64,000 nucleotides of DNA, from contig JADGJL010000001.1 of NCBI GenBank assembly GCA_027600665.1, positions 372,001-436,000 on the forward strand. The letters are read 5' to 3'. Below the pieces are notes generated by a model. The model was not told the origin of the DNA and did not search any database. It worked only from the letters and a program-made list of their open reading frames with translations. Position numbers and translations under genes: made by a program. Of the stretch, positions 8,767 through 17,360 are shown in pieces (positions within the stretch are counted from its first letter, which is position 1; every line of letters begins with the position of its first letter). The stretch is from Irineochytrium annulatum (taxonomy: Eukaryota > Chytridiomycota > Chytridiomycetes > Chytridiales > Chytridiaceae).

Positions 8767-9528
8767 ATGATTGGCAACAACCCTACTGAACAATCCCGCG
8801 TAATTGCAATCTGTCTGCTCGCAGGCAAAATCATGCTGCAAAGTGGTGGTGAAACCTACCGTGTGGAAGATACGATGAAACGTATGGCCGCAGCGCTCGG
8901 TTTACCCCATTCACACAGTTACGTAGTGCCTACAGGCATCTTCTTCTCTGTTGATGCAACCGAACCCGCCAAGCTGATTCGTATCTCCGAGCGTACGACG
9001 GATCTGGATAAGGTATCCGAGGTGAATGCGGTCTCCCGCCGTATTGGACATGGTGAGCTATCCGCGCAGGAAGCCCATGAACTGTTGGTACAGATCGAAG
9101 GCAAGCCTTCCTCCTACTCAACGGCTGTACAGCTTACGGCCGCGGCGTTATCCAGTGGTTGTTTTACCATTATGTTTGGCGGAGGCTGGAGCGACTTTCT
9201 TCCTGCGCTGATCTGCGGGGGCATAGGTTATGCAGCCGTTATTGCCTTTCACCGGCTGGTACGGGTCAAATTTTTTGCCGAGCTTACAGCATCCTTCGTT
9301 ATTGGCGTACTCGCGTTTCTCCTGATCTATATGGGAGTGGGCCATGAACGGGACAAAATTATTATTGGTTCGGTTATGCCGCTGGTTCCGGGGCTGCTGA
9401 TTACCAATGCTGTACGTGACCTGATGGCCGGACATCTCGTCTCCGGACTATCCAAGGGAGCCGAGGCATTTCTGACCGCCTTTGCCATAGGTACCGGCAT
9501 TGCAGTTGTATTTTCACTTTTTATGTAA
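8767..9528 (+). CDS. ThrE/YjjP-like threonine/serine exporter subunit, N-terminal type (DUF1212)
   Basis: The soluble first part, AICLLAGKIMLQSGGETYRVEDTM through VVPTGIFFSVD, is the DUF1212 (YjjP/ThrE N-terminal) signature. At least four hydrophobic helices follow from about residue 115 to the end. ThrE proteins export threonine and serine; in this split form the second half is the next gene. ATG 8767 begins about ten residues before the conserved domain and has a weak GAGACGGG upstream. ATG 8695 in the same frame is the alternative but has no purine-rich site. The reading frame upstream of 8695 runs through the terminator, so it is not coding. Confidence 0.85.
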   Translation: MIGNNPTEQSRVIAICLLAGKIMLQSGGETYRVEDTMKRMAAALGLPHSHSYVVPTGIFFSVDATEPAKLIRISERTTDLDKVSEVNAVSRRIGHGELSAQEAHELLVQIEGKPSSYSTAVQLTAAALSSGCFTIMFGGGWSDFLPALICGGIGYAAVIAFHRLVRVKFFAELTASFVIGVLAFLLIYMGVGHERDKIIIGSVMPLVPGLLITNAVRDLMAGHLVSGLSKGAEAFLTAFAIGTGIAVVFSLFM

Positions 9529-9546
9529 GACGGAGGAATGCAGGAT

Positions 9547-10005
9547 ATGCTCCATTTTATTGAACAAGCCTTAACCAGTTTTATCGCATCAGCCGCGTTT
9601 GGGATCATCTTCAACGCACCACGGCGCATGCTGCTCCACGGCGGATTTGTCGGCATGATCGGCTGGATGATCTATATCGTGCTTGAATATGCAGCGGATG
9701 CGGTGCCTGCTACACTTGCAGCGACTATAGCCGTCGGGGTCATCAGCCAGGTATTCTCTCGCATGTTTCGTGCACCCGTCATTATCTTCAGCGTCGCAGG
9801 CATCATTCCTCTGGTTCCTGGTGGGCTGGCGTATAATGCGATGCGGAGTTTTGTGCAAAATGACTATAGTGCCGCCATGGAGATGGCCGCCAAAGCACTC
9901 ATGTTATCCGGTGCTATTGCCGTAGGCCTGGTGTTATCCGAGGTGTTGAACCAGATGATACGCCGAATTCCCGCCTCACTGCGGACAAAATCATCATCAA
10001 AATGA
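9547..10005 (+). CDS. ThrE/YjjB-like exporter subunit, C-terminal type (DUF3815)
   Basis: A 152-residue protein of about five membrane helices with FGIIFNAPRRMLLHGGFVG and VAGIIPLVPGGLAYNAM, which mark the ThrE C-terminal half (YjjB). It pairs with the upstream DUF1212 protein to make a complete two-component exporter, as in E. coli YjjPB (reported for succinate) and split ThrE systems. GGAGG at 9532-9536 with a 10-base spacer favours ATG 9547. It lies 18 bases after the partner and shares its transcript. Substrate in this organism is not known. Confidence 0.85.
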   Translation: MLHFIEQALTSFIASAAFGIIFNAPRRMLLHGGFVGMIGWMIYIVLEYAADAVPATLAATIAVGVISQVFSRMFRAPVIIFSVAGIIPLVPGGLAYNAMRSFVQNDYSAAMEMAAKALMLSGAIAVGLVLSEVLNQMIRRIPASLRTKSSSK

Positions 10006-10034
10006 TTATTCTTTTCATAGTTTCAACACACATA

Positions 10035-10079
10035 AGGCCCGTTAGTATACAGGATGATCTCTTGTATGCTAACGGGCCT
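10035..10079. terminator. Bidirectional hairpin between convergent genes
   Basis: A 17-base arm AGGCCCGTTAGTATACA at 10035-10051 pairs with 10063-10079 with one mismatch. It lies between the exporter gene and the convergent DUF2569 gene. Neither side has a clean T run. Confidence 0.6.
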
Positions 10080-10106
10080 GCCGTATACTATTTCAATTCA
10101 TCCTTT

Positions 10107-10658
10107 TTACTTCACAAACGTATTCTTCACACGCACCGACTTCAGGAAATACGGGATGAAGATACAGCACGTCAGAATGGATCGTACGATCAGCTGAAAA
10201 GCAGGAGTTGCATCAAGCACATGCTGTTCTCTTGGGATTTCATTTCGCGCAATCAGAATCCAGGTCACGATGCTTATGATTACATTCATCAGATACATCA
10301 CCATCATCATGCGTGGAAACTGTTTCTTCCGCCTATATAAAAGAATGAGATTCACAATAACGATTATCAATAGAATGGCACTGCTAATGAAACCAAACCA
10401 TAGGAGTGGACGAATCGTCTCCGTGTAGATCTGCGGGTCAACACCACGGCCGACTTCCCATCGGGCAGGGTCCATGATGACATTCACCTGCGATACATCC
10501 GAGATAAGAAACACTAGTGCAAGCCAAAGACTGATCTGGATTAAAATAAGCCATCCACCTAATCCGGAGATACCCGGTCGTTCCGGTCTGATACCGGTTT
10601 TGGGTTGCAGCGAGTTCATATCCGCATCTGTATCCAAGTTATTGTAGTTATGGTCCAT
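10107..10658 (-). CDS. DUF2569-like membrane protein
   Basis: A 183-residue protein with four hydrophobic helices (about 33-53, 88-110, 119-139, 153-172). The GLGGWLILIQISLW motif at the start of the first helix is the DUF2569 hallmark. The first 30 residues are polar and Asn/Asp-rich. Function of the family is unknown. It is followed by a bidirectional hairpin and preceded by the end of the penicillin-binding-protein operon on the same strand, with about 120 bases between, so it probably has its own promoter. Confidence 0.75.
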   Translation of the reverse strand: MDHNYNNLDTDADMNSLQPKTGIRPERPGISGLGGWLILIQISLWLALVFLISDVSQVNVIMDPARWEVGRGVDPQIYTETIRPLLWFGFISSAILLIIVIVNLILLYRRKKQFPRMMMVMYLMNVIISIVTWILIARNEIPREQHVLDATPAFQLIVRSILTCCIFIPYFLKSVRVKNTFVK

Positions 10659-10778
10659 GTCATCCTCCTGTTTACGCGTTACGTTGGATAAGAGAACATA
10701 TTATATATTACAATCTGGATTCTGTATACTTTAGAGGACGAACAGAGCATCCGGCCTATGCTCGCCCTCACTTGATGT

Positions 10779-12647
10779 CTATTGCATTGCGCGTTTCATT
10801 ACCGCTGCGAACAAATCCGCTGCAGCACCACTTCCTGACCTCATATAATGTTCTGCATCCGTATAATCAAACCCCATCCAGACCGCCGCAGTCCAGTTAC
10901 TCGTGTAGCCAACAAACCACAGATCCCGATTGGCCTCCCTTCCCACACCTGGTAATGCAACCTGGGTCGTTCCCGTTTTACCTGCTACCTTGTGCTGACC
11001 TAACTGTGCCCGACTCCCTGTTCCCTGACTAACTACATTTTGCAGCATTCTGGTCATGGCATTCGCCGTGCTAGACGAGATTACCTGCTTATTTTCCGAC
11101 TTATGAGCATAGATTGTTCGTCCACGGGAATCTGTAATCTGGCGTATCAGATGGGCTGTGTTCAACTTGCCATTATTCGCAAACACGGTATAGGCCTGCG
11201 CCATCTTCATTGGAGACACCCCCTGATGCACACCTCCCAAGGCAATCGAGAGGTTCAGATCTTCTTGCCCCAGTTCAACACCGAGTCGCGCCGCAAATTG
11301 ATGTGCGTATTTCAGTCCGGTTTCGTGAAGCAGCCATACGGCTGGGGCATTGATGGACTTTTGCAGGGCCTGGGACATCGATATTGAACCGCTGTAACGA
11401 CCACCCAGATTGCTGGGCTGATAGTTGCCATAACTCAAGCGTTTGTCCGGCAGTATGCTCTCTGGCTTGAACTTCCCCAACTCCAATGCAGGGCCGTAAG
11501 CAATAATCGGTTTGAAAGAAGAGCCTGGCTGCCTGGCATCCATAATCGCCCGGTTGATGCCCCCTTTCAAGGGATTACGTCCACCCATCATCGCTTTTAC
11601 TTCACCGTTATGCTGGTCGATAATCACCATACTTGCCTGGACCTGCTCGTCTTGGCGATCATCGGGGAATCGGGTCGTGTCTGCAAATGTTTCTTCCATC
11701 GCCCGTTGCGCCTGTTGGTCCAGCCCGGTTTGAATAATCCAACCTGCCGATTGAATTTCTGCTTCACTTTTGCCTGTGAGCCGAGAAGCCTCCTGAATCA
11801 CAGCGTTCACGGCAGACACATATGCGGGCTCGCTCAAGCCCGATGAAGTTGCTGTGTTCAATACGGTTTCAGGCGGCGTGTATTCTACGCTACGAGCTTC
11901 AAGCATCTGCTTTCGTGTAATTAGTCCCTGTTCATGCATGAGTCCAAGGATAACGGCACGTCTTTGTTTGGAAAGTTCAGGCTGATCTACTGGATTGTAT
12001 ATAGACGGACCTTTAGGCATTCCGGCCAATGTAGCCATCTGCCATAATTCCAACTGATGCAGATCCTTCATACCAAAATACCGCCAGGCTGCCGCTTTTA
12101 CACCATACTGCTGGCGTCCCATGTAGATCTGATTCAGATACATCTCCAGAATTTCATCCTTGCTGTATTTCTTCTCAAGGGCCATCGCAATCGACATCTC
12201 ATTTACCTTTCGATTCAACGTTTTATCCCCATTCAAGTACAGATTTCTTGCCAGTTGCTGCGTGATGGAGCTTCCTCCCTGACTCAGATTCATATGTATA
12301 ATGTCTTGCACAATGGCCCTGCCGAGACCGATGAAATCCAGTCCATCATGGTTGTAGAAACGTCGATCTTCTGTAACCAAAAAAGCCATCTTTAATAAAT
12401 CCGGCATGGCATGCAGTTCAGCATATTCCGAATACCCTTTGGTCTGAGTAAGCAACCTCGAAATTTCGGTTCCCTCTGCATTCGTAATTATGGTTGAAGC
12501 AGCCACCTGCATAGCCTCTGGACGATTGCGAAGCACTCCTTCACCATAAGTAATCAGATAGAGATAGAAAAGCGCCAACATCACAACTACAACCACTGCT
12601 GCATCAAATACGTAATACATCCATCGCTTGCCCCTGTGCTTCAACAT
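10779..12647 (-). CDS. Class A penicillin-binding protein (PBP1A-type)
   Basis: A bifunctional peptidoglycan synthase of 622 residues. One N-terminal membrane helix (about 10-32) is followed by a GT51 glycosyltransferase domain with EDRRFYNHDGLD, GGSSITQQLARNLYL and KYSKDEILEMYLNQIYMG. The transpeptidase domain has SSFKP (SxxK), SIN (SxN) and GKTGTT (KTG), so both active sites look intact. It lacks the long C-terminal FN3 or Ser-rich tail of many Bacillus PBP1. The start overlaps the end of the pseudokinase gene by 7 bases, so it is translated from the two-component operon. This suggests that the upstream kinase adjusts cell-wall synthesis. Confidence 0.95.
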   Translation of the reverse strand: MLKHRGKRWMYYVFDAAVVVVVMLALFYLYLITYGEGVLRNRPEAMQVAASTIITNAEGTEISRLLTQTKGYSEYAELHAMPDLLKMAFLVTEDRRFYNHDGLDFIGLGRAIVQDIIHMNLSQGGSSITQQLARNLYLNGDKTLNRKVNEMSIAMALEKKYSKDEILEMYLNQIYMGRQQYGVKAAAWRYFGMKDLHQLELWQMATLAGMPKGPSIYNPVDQPELSKQRRAVILGLMHEQGLITRKQMLEARSVEYTPPETVLNTATSSGLSEPAYVSAVNAVIQEASRLTGKSEAEIQSAGWIIQTGLDQQAQRAMEETFADTTRFPDDRQDEQVQASMVIIDQHNGEVKAMMGGRNPLKGGINRAIMDARQPGSSFKPIIAYGPALELGKFKPESILPDKRLSYGNYQPSNLGGRYSGSISMSQALQKSINAPAVWLLHETGLKYAHQFAARLGVELGQEDLNLSIALGGVHQGVSPMKMAQAYTVFANNGKLNTAHLIRQITDSRGRTIYAHKSENKQVISSSTANAMTRMLQNVVSQGTGSRAQLGQHKVAGKTGTTQVALPGVGREANRDLWFVGYTSNWTAAVWMGFDYTDAEHYMRSGSGAAADLFAAVMKRAMQ

Positions 12648-13381
12648 TCAGGCTCCTTGTGTACCTGTTCATCTAAAACTCCGCGTTCCAGTCCATCCCG
12701 TTGTGTACTCTCCAGAGCATGTTGAAGCAGCAATGTCTGTTCATACGCCAACCTGACCCAATGCTGAACTTCTACCTCGTCCTGACAGCGCCCTTGGATG
12801 ATCTCATCCAGAGAGGAACGGACGCCGTATAGGGTAAGCTTTATCGGTAAATCAACCTGTGCATAACTAGTCTGAGCATTCTCCTTGTCTTCTTCCACAT
12901 GTTGCTTTAGATCGGGTTGCTCATTGTTAATAGACGCTCCCTCTATATCTCTGGTCTCATGTTTCCGTTCTGGTATGCTCAGCCCTTCCTCATGCAGGAG
13001 AGACGCAATCGTATTCAGATTGGCAGCAATCTGTCTTAGTTCACCACCACTGAGAACATCAATTCTTCCAGGGTTATGGCCCAATGCAAGTTCGGCTGTT
13101 CCGCGTGCAAGCTGACTGAGATCTTCCGCAATCTTCTGGGATCGAATCCAGAAAAAGATCGCAAACAAAGCTCCCCCAATGAAGATGAAGAACGGCTTTG
13201 TACCGATATGGTTGATTCCCCAGTTCATCATACGCGTTATCCATGCTGTATCAGGAAGGACATGGTTATGCGCAAATCGCAGCATGTGATAGACGACAAA
13301 AAGGAGGGCTGCGCTCAGTAACGCGCTTGCTCCTCCAATGTATATGTATCTTAGTCTTACAGTACTGAATCGGGACTTCAT
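12641..13381 (-). CDS. Pseudo-histidine kinase: membrane, linker and degenerate DHp only
   Basis: A 246-residue paralogue of the kinase encoded just upstream. Two membrane helices (about 11-33 and 62-79) and a HAMP-like stretch correspond to those of the neighbour. Residues 175-223 align without gaps to kinase residues 151-199: RCQDEVEVQHWVRLAYEQ matches RYQDEIEMRYYVSIAYEK. The phosphorylated His154 of the kinase aligns with Leu178 here, and the whole ATP-binding domain is missing. An acidic insert of about 45 residues separates HAMP and DHp parts. It therefore cannot phosphorylate and probably modulates the kinase, the regulator, or the PBP it overlaps. The Shine-Dalgarno lies in a hairpin. 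Confidence 0.85.
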   Translation of the reverse strand: MKSRFSTVRLRYIYIGGASALLSAALLFVVYHMLRFAHNHVLPDTAWITRMMNWGINHIGTKPFFIFIGGALFAIFFWIRSQKIAEDLSQLARGTAELALGHNPGRIDVLSGGELRQIAANLNTIASLLHEEGLSIPERKHETRDIEGASINNEQPDLKQHVEEDKENAQTSYAQVDLPIKLTLYGVRSSLDEIIQGRCQDEVEVQHWVRLAYEQTLLLQHALESTQRDGLERGVLDEQVHKEPEC

Positions 13382-13436
13382 ATTCGGTATCCTCCTCTAT
13401 ACAACAATATGGTAATAGAGGTAGAATACCGAATAT
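13380..13436 (-). promoter_or_regulatory. Hairpin burying the pseudokinase ribosome binding site
   Basis: On the minus strand the arm at 13436-13415 (ATATTCGGTAT, short bulge, CCTCTAT) pairs with 13400-13380 (ATAGAGG, AG, ATACCGAATAT). The GGAGG Shine-Dalgarno and the first two bases of the ATG at 13381 are inside the 3' arm. There is no T run after the hairpin, so it looks like a translational rather than transcriptional control element. Confidence 0.75.
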
Positions 13437-13480
13437 TTCTTAATGAGGAAGTAGTTAACTTCTTACCAAATTCTTAATTA

Positions 13481-14614
13481 TTATTCCTCTGAGTAATTAC
13501 TTGGGGGAGGAGCCGTGACAGGGAATCGGGTAACAAAATCTGTTCTGCCATTTTCACTATAGGCAACGATACTTCCTCGATGTAATTCAATCATCGATTT
13601 GGCAATCGCCAGGCCGAGACCCGTGCCTCCCGTTTCACGGGAGCGGGATTTATCCACACGATAGAATCGTTCAAATAGATGGGGCAGATCTTGTGCCGGA
13701 ATCGATTCACCATAATTACTGATGCGGATTACAGCCTCCTTACCTTCAAGAGCCATTCCAATCTCCATTCGTTTCCCTTGCGAACCATATCTTATAGCAT
13801 TGCTGAACAGATTCTCATACGCTCTTACAAGCTCCCCCGGAGCAGCCTGTATCCATAGTGGCTCTTGCCCACCAACAAAATTGTAGGTCATCCCAGCATC
13901 CTCCAGCATGGGAGCAAACTCTTCAGCCAACTGCATCAGAAACGAATTCAGGTTCAACGCCTGCAAAGACAATGGAAGACTCCCGCCACTCACACGCGTA
14001 TATTCGAATAAGTCATCGATCAGCTTACGAAGAGTCAGGGATTTCTCATAGGCAATGCTAACGTAATAGCGCATCTCAATCTCATCCTGGTAGCGATCCT
14101 TCTCAATGTACTCCAGAAATCCCAGAATAGAAGTGAGCGGTGTACGAAGATCATGTGATATCCCTGTAATCAGATCATTTTTGGCAGCAACTGCATTACG
14201 TTCTTCCTGAAGCGATAACTGCAATTGTTCAGCCATCTGATTAATGCTTGCAGCCACCACTCCGAATTCATCCGAGGTCTTCACTTCAATGCGATGTGAT
14301 AACTCGCCTTTGGCAACTTCCTGAATTCCTGCCGTTATTTCGTCCAGAACCCGCATCACCTTGCGAGAGAACAGGAAAAAAAACAGCACAAAACTAAGCA
14401 CACCTACCACAATCATTAAAGGCACCGAACCGATATTATTCACCAACCACCTAATCCCTTTGGCTGGAATGGAATAATCGGGATACGTCTGAGCTTCCAG
14501 AATAGTCTGCCCCACTTGACTGCCCCCGTACAAAATAACTGCAGTCAGTATGCCACTCAGCAGAAATGCATAGATAAATTTCCATCGGACTGTATTAATC
14601 AGCTTTGAATTCAT
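13481..14614 (-). CDS. Sensor histidine kinase (VanS/PhoR-like)
   Basis: A 377-residue HisKA kinase. Membrane helices lie at about 12-34 and 63-83, with a short outer loop of about 28 residues, so sensing is probably within or near the membrane. A HAMP domain spans about 84-137, and the H box GISHDLRTPLTSI places the phosphoacceptor at His154. The N box is NLFSNAIRYG, G1 is ISNYGESI-like, and G2 is GGTGLGLAI, all intact. It is the second gene of the pair, 55 bases after the response regulator, and is followed by its degenerate paralogue and a penicillin-binding protein. A role in cell-envelope control is inferred from this order. Confidence 0.92.
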   Translation of the reverse strand: MNSKLINTVRWKFIYAFLLSGILTAVILYGGSQVGQTILEAQTYPDYSIPAKGIRWLVNNIGSVPLMIVVGVLSFVLFFFLFSRKVMRVLDEITAGIQEVAKGELSHRIEVKTSDEFGVVAASINQMAEQLQLSLQEERNAVAAKNDLITGISHDLRTPLTSILGFLEYIEKDRYQDEIEMRYYVSIAYEKSLTLRKLIDDLFEYTRVSGGSLPLSLQALNLNSFLMQLAEEFAPMLEDAGMTYNFVGGQEPLWIQAAPGELVRAYENLFSNAIRYGSQGKRMEIGMALEGKEAVIRISNYGESIPAQDLPHLFERFYRVDKSRSRETGGTGLGLAIAKSMIELHRGSIVAYSENGRTDFVTRFPVTAPPPSNYSEE

Positions 14615-14669
14615 AGTCGGAACTCCCTGCCTGTGTTCATGTCACATGACATCCTGTGAATGTGCATGT

Positions 14670-15374
14670 TTATTGCGGTTTGATCATTTTATAACCAACA
14701 CCCCATACGGTCTGAATGAACTTGGGATGTTTGCTGTCGAGTTCAATTTTCTCACGAATCTTGCGAATATGCACCATGACGGTATTGTTAGACTCCATGA
14801 AATCTTCTTTCCAGACTTGACGATAGATCTGTTCCATACTGAGTACTGAACCCTGATGGCGTGCCAGTAATTCGAGAACAGCAAATTCACGCGGAGTCAG
14901 ACGAACCGGCTGCTCATCCACCCAGACTTCATGTGTATCGGTATTAATGACCAGATCATCAATAATCCACTCATGCTCTTTGTTCTCCCGACCTTCATTG
15001 AAGGTATGATACCTGCGCAGCTGAGATTTCGCCCGTGCGACAAGTTCAAGCGGGTTAAACGGTTTGGTTACATAATCATCAGCACCGATGCTTAGCCCTG
15101 TGATTTTATCCATATCCATGCTTTTGGCGGACAGCATAATAATCGGCATTTTCTGCTCTTCCCGAATTTTCATACAAGCTTCTATTCCGTCCATATTCGG
15201 CATCATGACATCCAGAATAATGAGATCAATCGACTCTCTTTTCAATTGTTCTAGCGCTTCAAGCCCATCATTCGCGGTGAGAATCCGATAACCCTCGTTG
15301 CCAAAATAAATTTCCATCAGTTTAATAATCTCCTGCTCATCATCGACAAGCAGAATGGTTGCTGGCTGTGCCAC
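14670..15374 (-). CDS. OmpR-family response regulator
   Basis: A 234-residue regulator. The receiver has acidic residues in LLVDDEQE, the phosphorylated Asp in LIILDVMMPN, and the conserved Lys in DYVTKPFNPLE. The C-terminal winged helix has LTPREFAVLELLARHQG and NTVMVHIRKIREKIE, which define OmpR/PhoB proteins. GTG 15374 is chosen because AAGGGAAAGG lies about 9 bases upstream and the reading then begins at VAQPATILLVDDE; longer in-frame starts run into the preceding gene. It begins 26 bases after the phosphotransferase gene and is partner of the kinase that follows. Confidence 0.93.
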   Translation of the reverse strand: MAQPATILLVDDEQEIIKLMEIYFGNEGYRILTANDGLEALEQLKRESIDLIILDVMMPNMDGIEACMKIREEQKMPIIMLSAKSMDMDKITGLSIGADDYVTKPFNPLELVARAKSQLRRYHTFNEGRENKEHEWIIDDLVINTDTHEVWVDEQPVRLTPREFAVLELLARHQGSVLSMEQIYRQVWKEDFMESNNTVMVHIRKIREKIELDSKHPKFIQTVWGVGYKMIKPQ

Positions 15375-15400
15375 GGCATTATTCCTTTCCCTTCCATAAT

Positions 15401-16357
15401 TCATGATCTGTTCAAAGTATACCACCGAGGGATGAAACTGCGAAAATCATCATGATCTTCACGGACACGCTCGATCCTGGTCATCATCTCATGTGTCTCT
15501 TCCGGCTTCACCTGCTGAATCCATACCACAGAAGACACTAGCGCCATAGCCGTATACAGTGAATACAATCTCCAGAATAACTCATCCGGTTCTTTGCCAT
15601 CGAAGTAACCCTGAATCTGACCTATGGAATATGGAATACTGATCTCCGAAGCAAACAAACCCAGCTTCAAAAATTCATGAATGGGATCACCTTGATCATA
15701 ACGATTAAAATCAATTACTCCTGCGAGCTTATCCTGCTGAACGACAAGATTGCTCGGGTGGAAATCATCATGCTGAAATCCATCTGGACGATTTTTCATC
15801 CAATCGAGATGGTCTGCGATAAACGTATGAATAGCCTGATCCTCTTTCATCACGATAGGGCACTGTTTATAGCGCTCCATGTAACGTTGATGCTTCGCGC
15901 TCTTGCGTGTGTACCATGATTCGACCTGTTCCTCCATCGGCAACTGGTGAATCAGCCTTAACTGTGCTCCTGCTTCCAAGCCAACGGCCCACTGCTGCTG
16001 TTCATTCAATTGAGGCAGTCTCTCGGACGCATCTTCGCCTTCAATGTAGCTAAGAATCATATAACCGTTCTTCTCATCCAATCTACCTGTGCCGAACGTT
16101 GCTGGACATAGTACACCTAATTGTTGCATGCTCTTCAAGCATTGATATTCCTTTTGCTTCATCCATTCCTCAGCAACATCATATACCCTCACCAACACAT
16201 GGCCTTGGCCAGGGACAAACATTTTGAATTTGGCATCCGCTGAATACCCCTTCATAACTGGTTCCATCTGCGTAGCCTGACCAAGTTCAGGAATCTGTTT
16301 TAACCTGTCAATCAACGTATTGTTCATCGATGCATCCCATGTATTGTGTTGTTCCAC
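15401..16357 (-). CDS. APH-family phosphotransferase
   Basis: A 318-residue kinase-like protein of the aminoglycoside phosphotransferase/choline kinase superfamily. The catalytic loop is HDDFHPSNLVV, with the Brenner-type HxDxxxxN pattern, and the metal-binding loop is GVIDFNRYDQGD. Substrates of this family vary (aminoglycosides, choline, homoserine, fructosamine and others), and nothing here identifies one; chromosomal members are usually not resistance genes. GTG 16357 has GGAGG with a 9-base spacer. Because only 26 bases separate it from the response regulator, it may be the first gene of the cell-wall operon. Confidence 0.85.
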   Translation of the reverse strand: MEQHNTWDASMNNTLIDRLKQIPELGQATQMEPVMKGYSADAKFKMFVPGQGHVLVRVYDVAEEWMKQKEYQCLKSMQQLGVLCPATFGTGRLDEKNGYMILSYIEGEDASERLPQLNEQQQWAVGLEAGAQLRLIHQLPMEEQVESWYTRKSAKHQRYMERYKQCPIVMKEDQAIHTFIADHLDWMKNRPDGFQHDDFHPSNLVVQQDKLAGVIDFNRYDQGDPIHEFLKLGLFASEISIPYSIGQIQGYFDGKEPDELFWRLYSLYTAMALVSSVVWIQQVKPEETHEMMTRIERVREDHDDFRSFIPRWYTLNRS

Positions 16358-16464
16358 GTCCCGAATCCTCCGTTATTTCACGTATAACGTGCAGTATCGT
16401 CGGTCTATTCTTACTTTAACCCGTAATGTTTCCTATAACATGCTAGTATGTATTCTACTCATTT

Positions 16465-16923
16465 CTATTTAAAAAGAACTGATTCGGGTTCTTTGCCTGT
16501 CAGGGTCAGCATCGTATACAGTTGTCCTCGGTGATGGTATACATGTCCCATAATCTCAAGCAACCACTCCAGCCGACTATAGGATGCTCCCCAATATGAA
16601 TTCGTCACATGCAGTAACTCTTCCGTGTTAAACTGCCTGTATCGTTCGTATAGATACATCTGGTTATCAATCAGAGCCTGCTTGATCTCACGGAGCGAAT
16701 GCACCTGATTCTCAGCATAGAATTGAGCCATCTCTTCCTTCGATGCACCTTCCGAAATATACACATCCGCTCGGCAGATCATAGACAGATGAGCCAGTAG
16801 TTCTCCAATAGGCCGTTTACCTTCAATTGGAGTCAAAGCCAAATCTTCTTCCGACAGCTGATCACATATATCTATCAACGATGTTACAGCCACGTCAATA
16901 TGTTTGAACGCAGATTGAATCAA
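16465..16923 (-). CDS. DinB-family protein
   Basis: A 152-residue four-helix-bundle protein. HLSMICRADVYI, a middle helix, and MGHVYHHRGQLYTMLT carry the three-His metal site typical of DinB/YfiT proteins (His about 45, His about 129, His about 133). Members include bacillithiol S-transferases and damage-inducible proteins, so the activity cannot be assigned exactly. It lies downstream, on the same strand, of nothing obvious: the upstream 437 bases hold repeat copy A. The next gene on the strand is the phosphotransferase, about 107 bases away. Confidence 0.85.
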   Translation of the reverse strand: MIQSAFKHIDVAVTSLIDICDQLSEEDLALTPIEGKRPIGELLAHLSMICRADVYISEGASKEEMAQFYAENQVHSLREIKQALIDNQMYLYERYRQFNTEELLHVTNSYWGASYSRLEWLLEIMGHVYHHRGQLYTMLTLTGKEPESVLFK

Positions 16924-17008
16924 CAGCCCACTTCCTTTTTACTCCATTATACAGAACATATGTTCTATTATCAACCAAGATATCCCTCCCTAATATATAC
17001 CCCAAATC

Positions 17009-17275
17009 TATATAAATTGAACAAAACATATACACAAAACGGAGAGGACAGAAAGGACCTGAAGAAGCGGAGCTAAAAACTTTCTGCAAGAAAGCTGCTT
17101 CGGAAGCATACACTTCGCCTACAAGCTTTCTGCAAGAAAGCTACATCGGAAGCATACGCCACCCCGGATTTCCCCTTTATAAAAGGAATTTAAAAAATCT
17201 GGGGATAACAGCGATCGGAAAATTGTTCTGTCATCGGAGTGTGCAGTGTAAATATTCTTTAGTTCAATTTATATA
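17009..17275 (+). repeat. Structured intergenic repeat, copy A
   Basis: This fills most of the 437-base gap between the DinB gene and the YwqG-like gene. It is bounded by an exact 14-base inverted repeat (TATATAAATTGAAC at 17009-17022, its complement at 17262-17275), with inner ends TATACAC at 17029-17035 and GTGTAAA at 17246-17252. The core starts ACGGAGAGGACAGAA at 17039 and ends TCTGGGGATAACAGCGATCG near 17217. The hairpin module TTTCTGCAAGAAAGCT followed by TCGGAAGCATAC occurs twice in tandem here, but once in copies C and D. No ORF is present. Confidence 0.85.
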
Positions 17276-17360
17276 ACAATCTACGAACAAAAAAGTCCTT
17301 CCTCCTTCTTATAGACGGGATTCAGGACATTTTGTTGCTTATATGAATTCAAATCTTTGC

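Noticed and set aside
15401..16357. Aminoglycoside resistance gene
   Set aside because: The APH fold is clear, but subclass residues and mobile context are lacking, so a resistance role is not supported.
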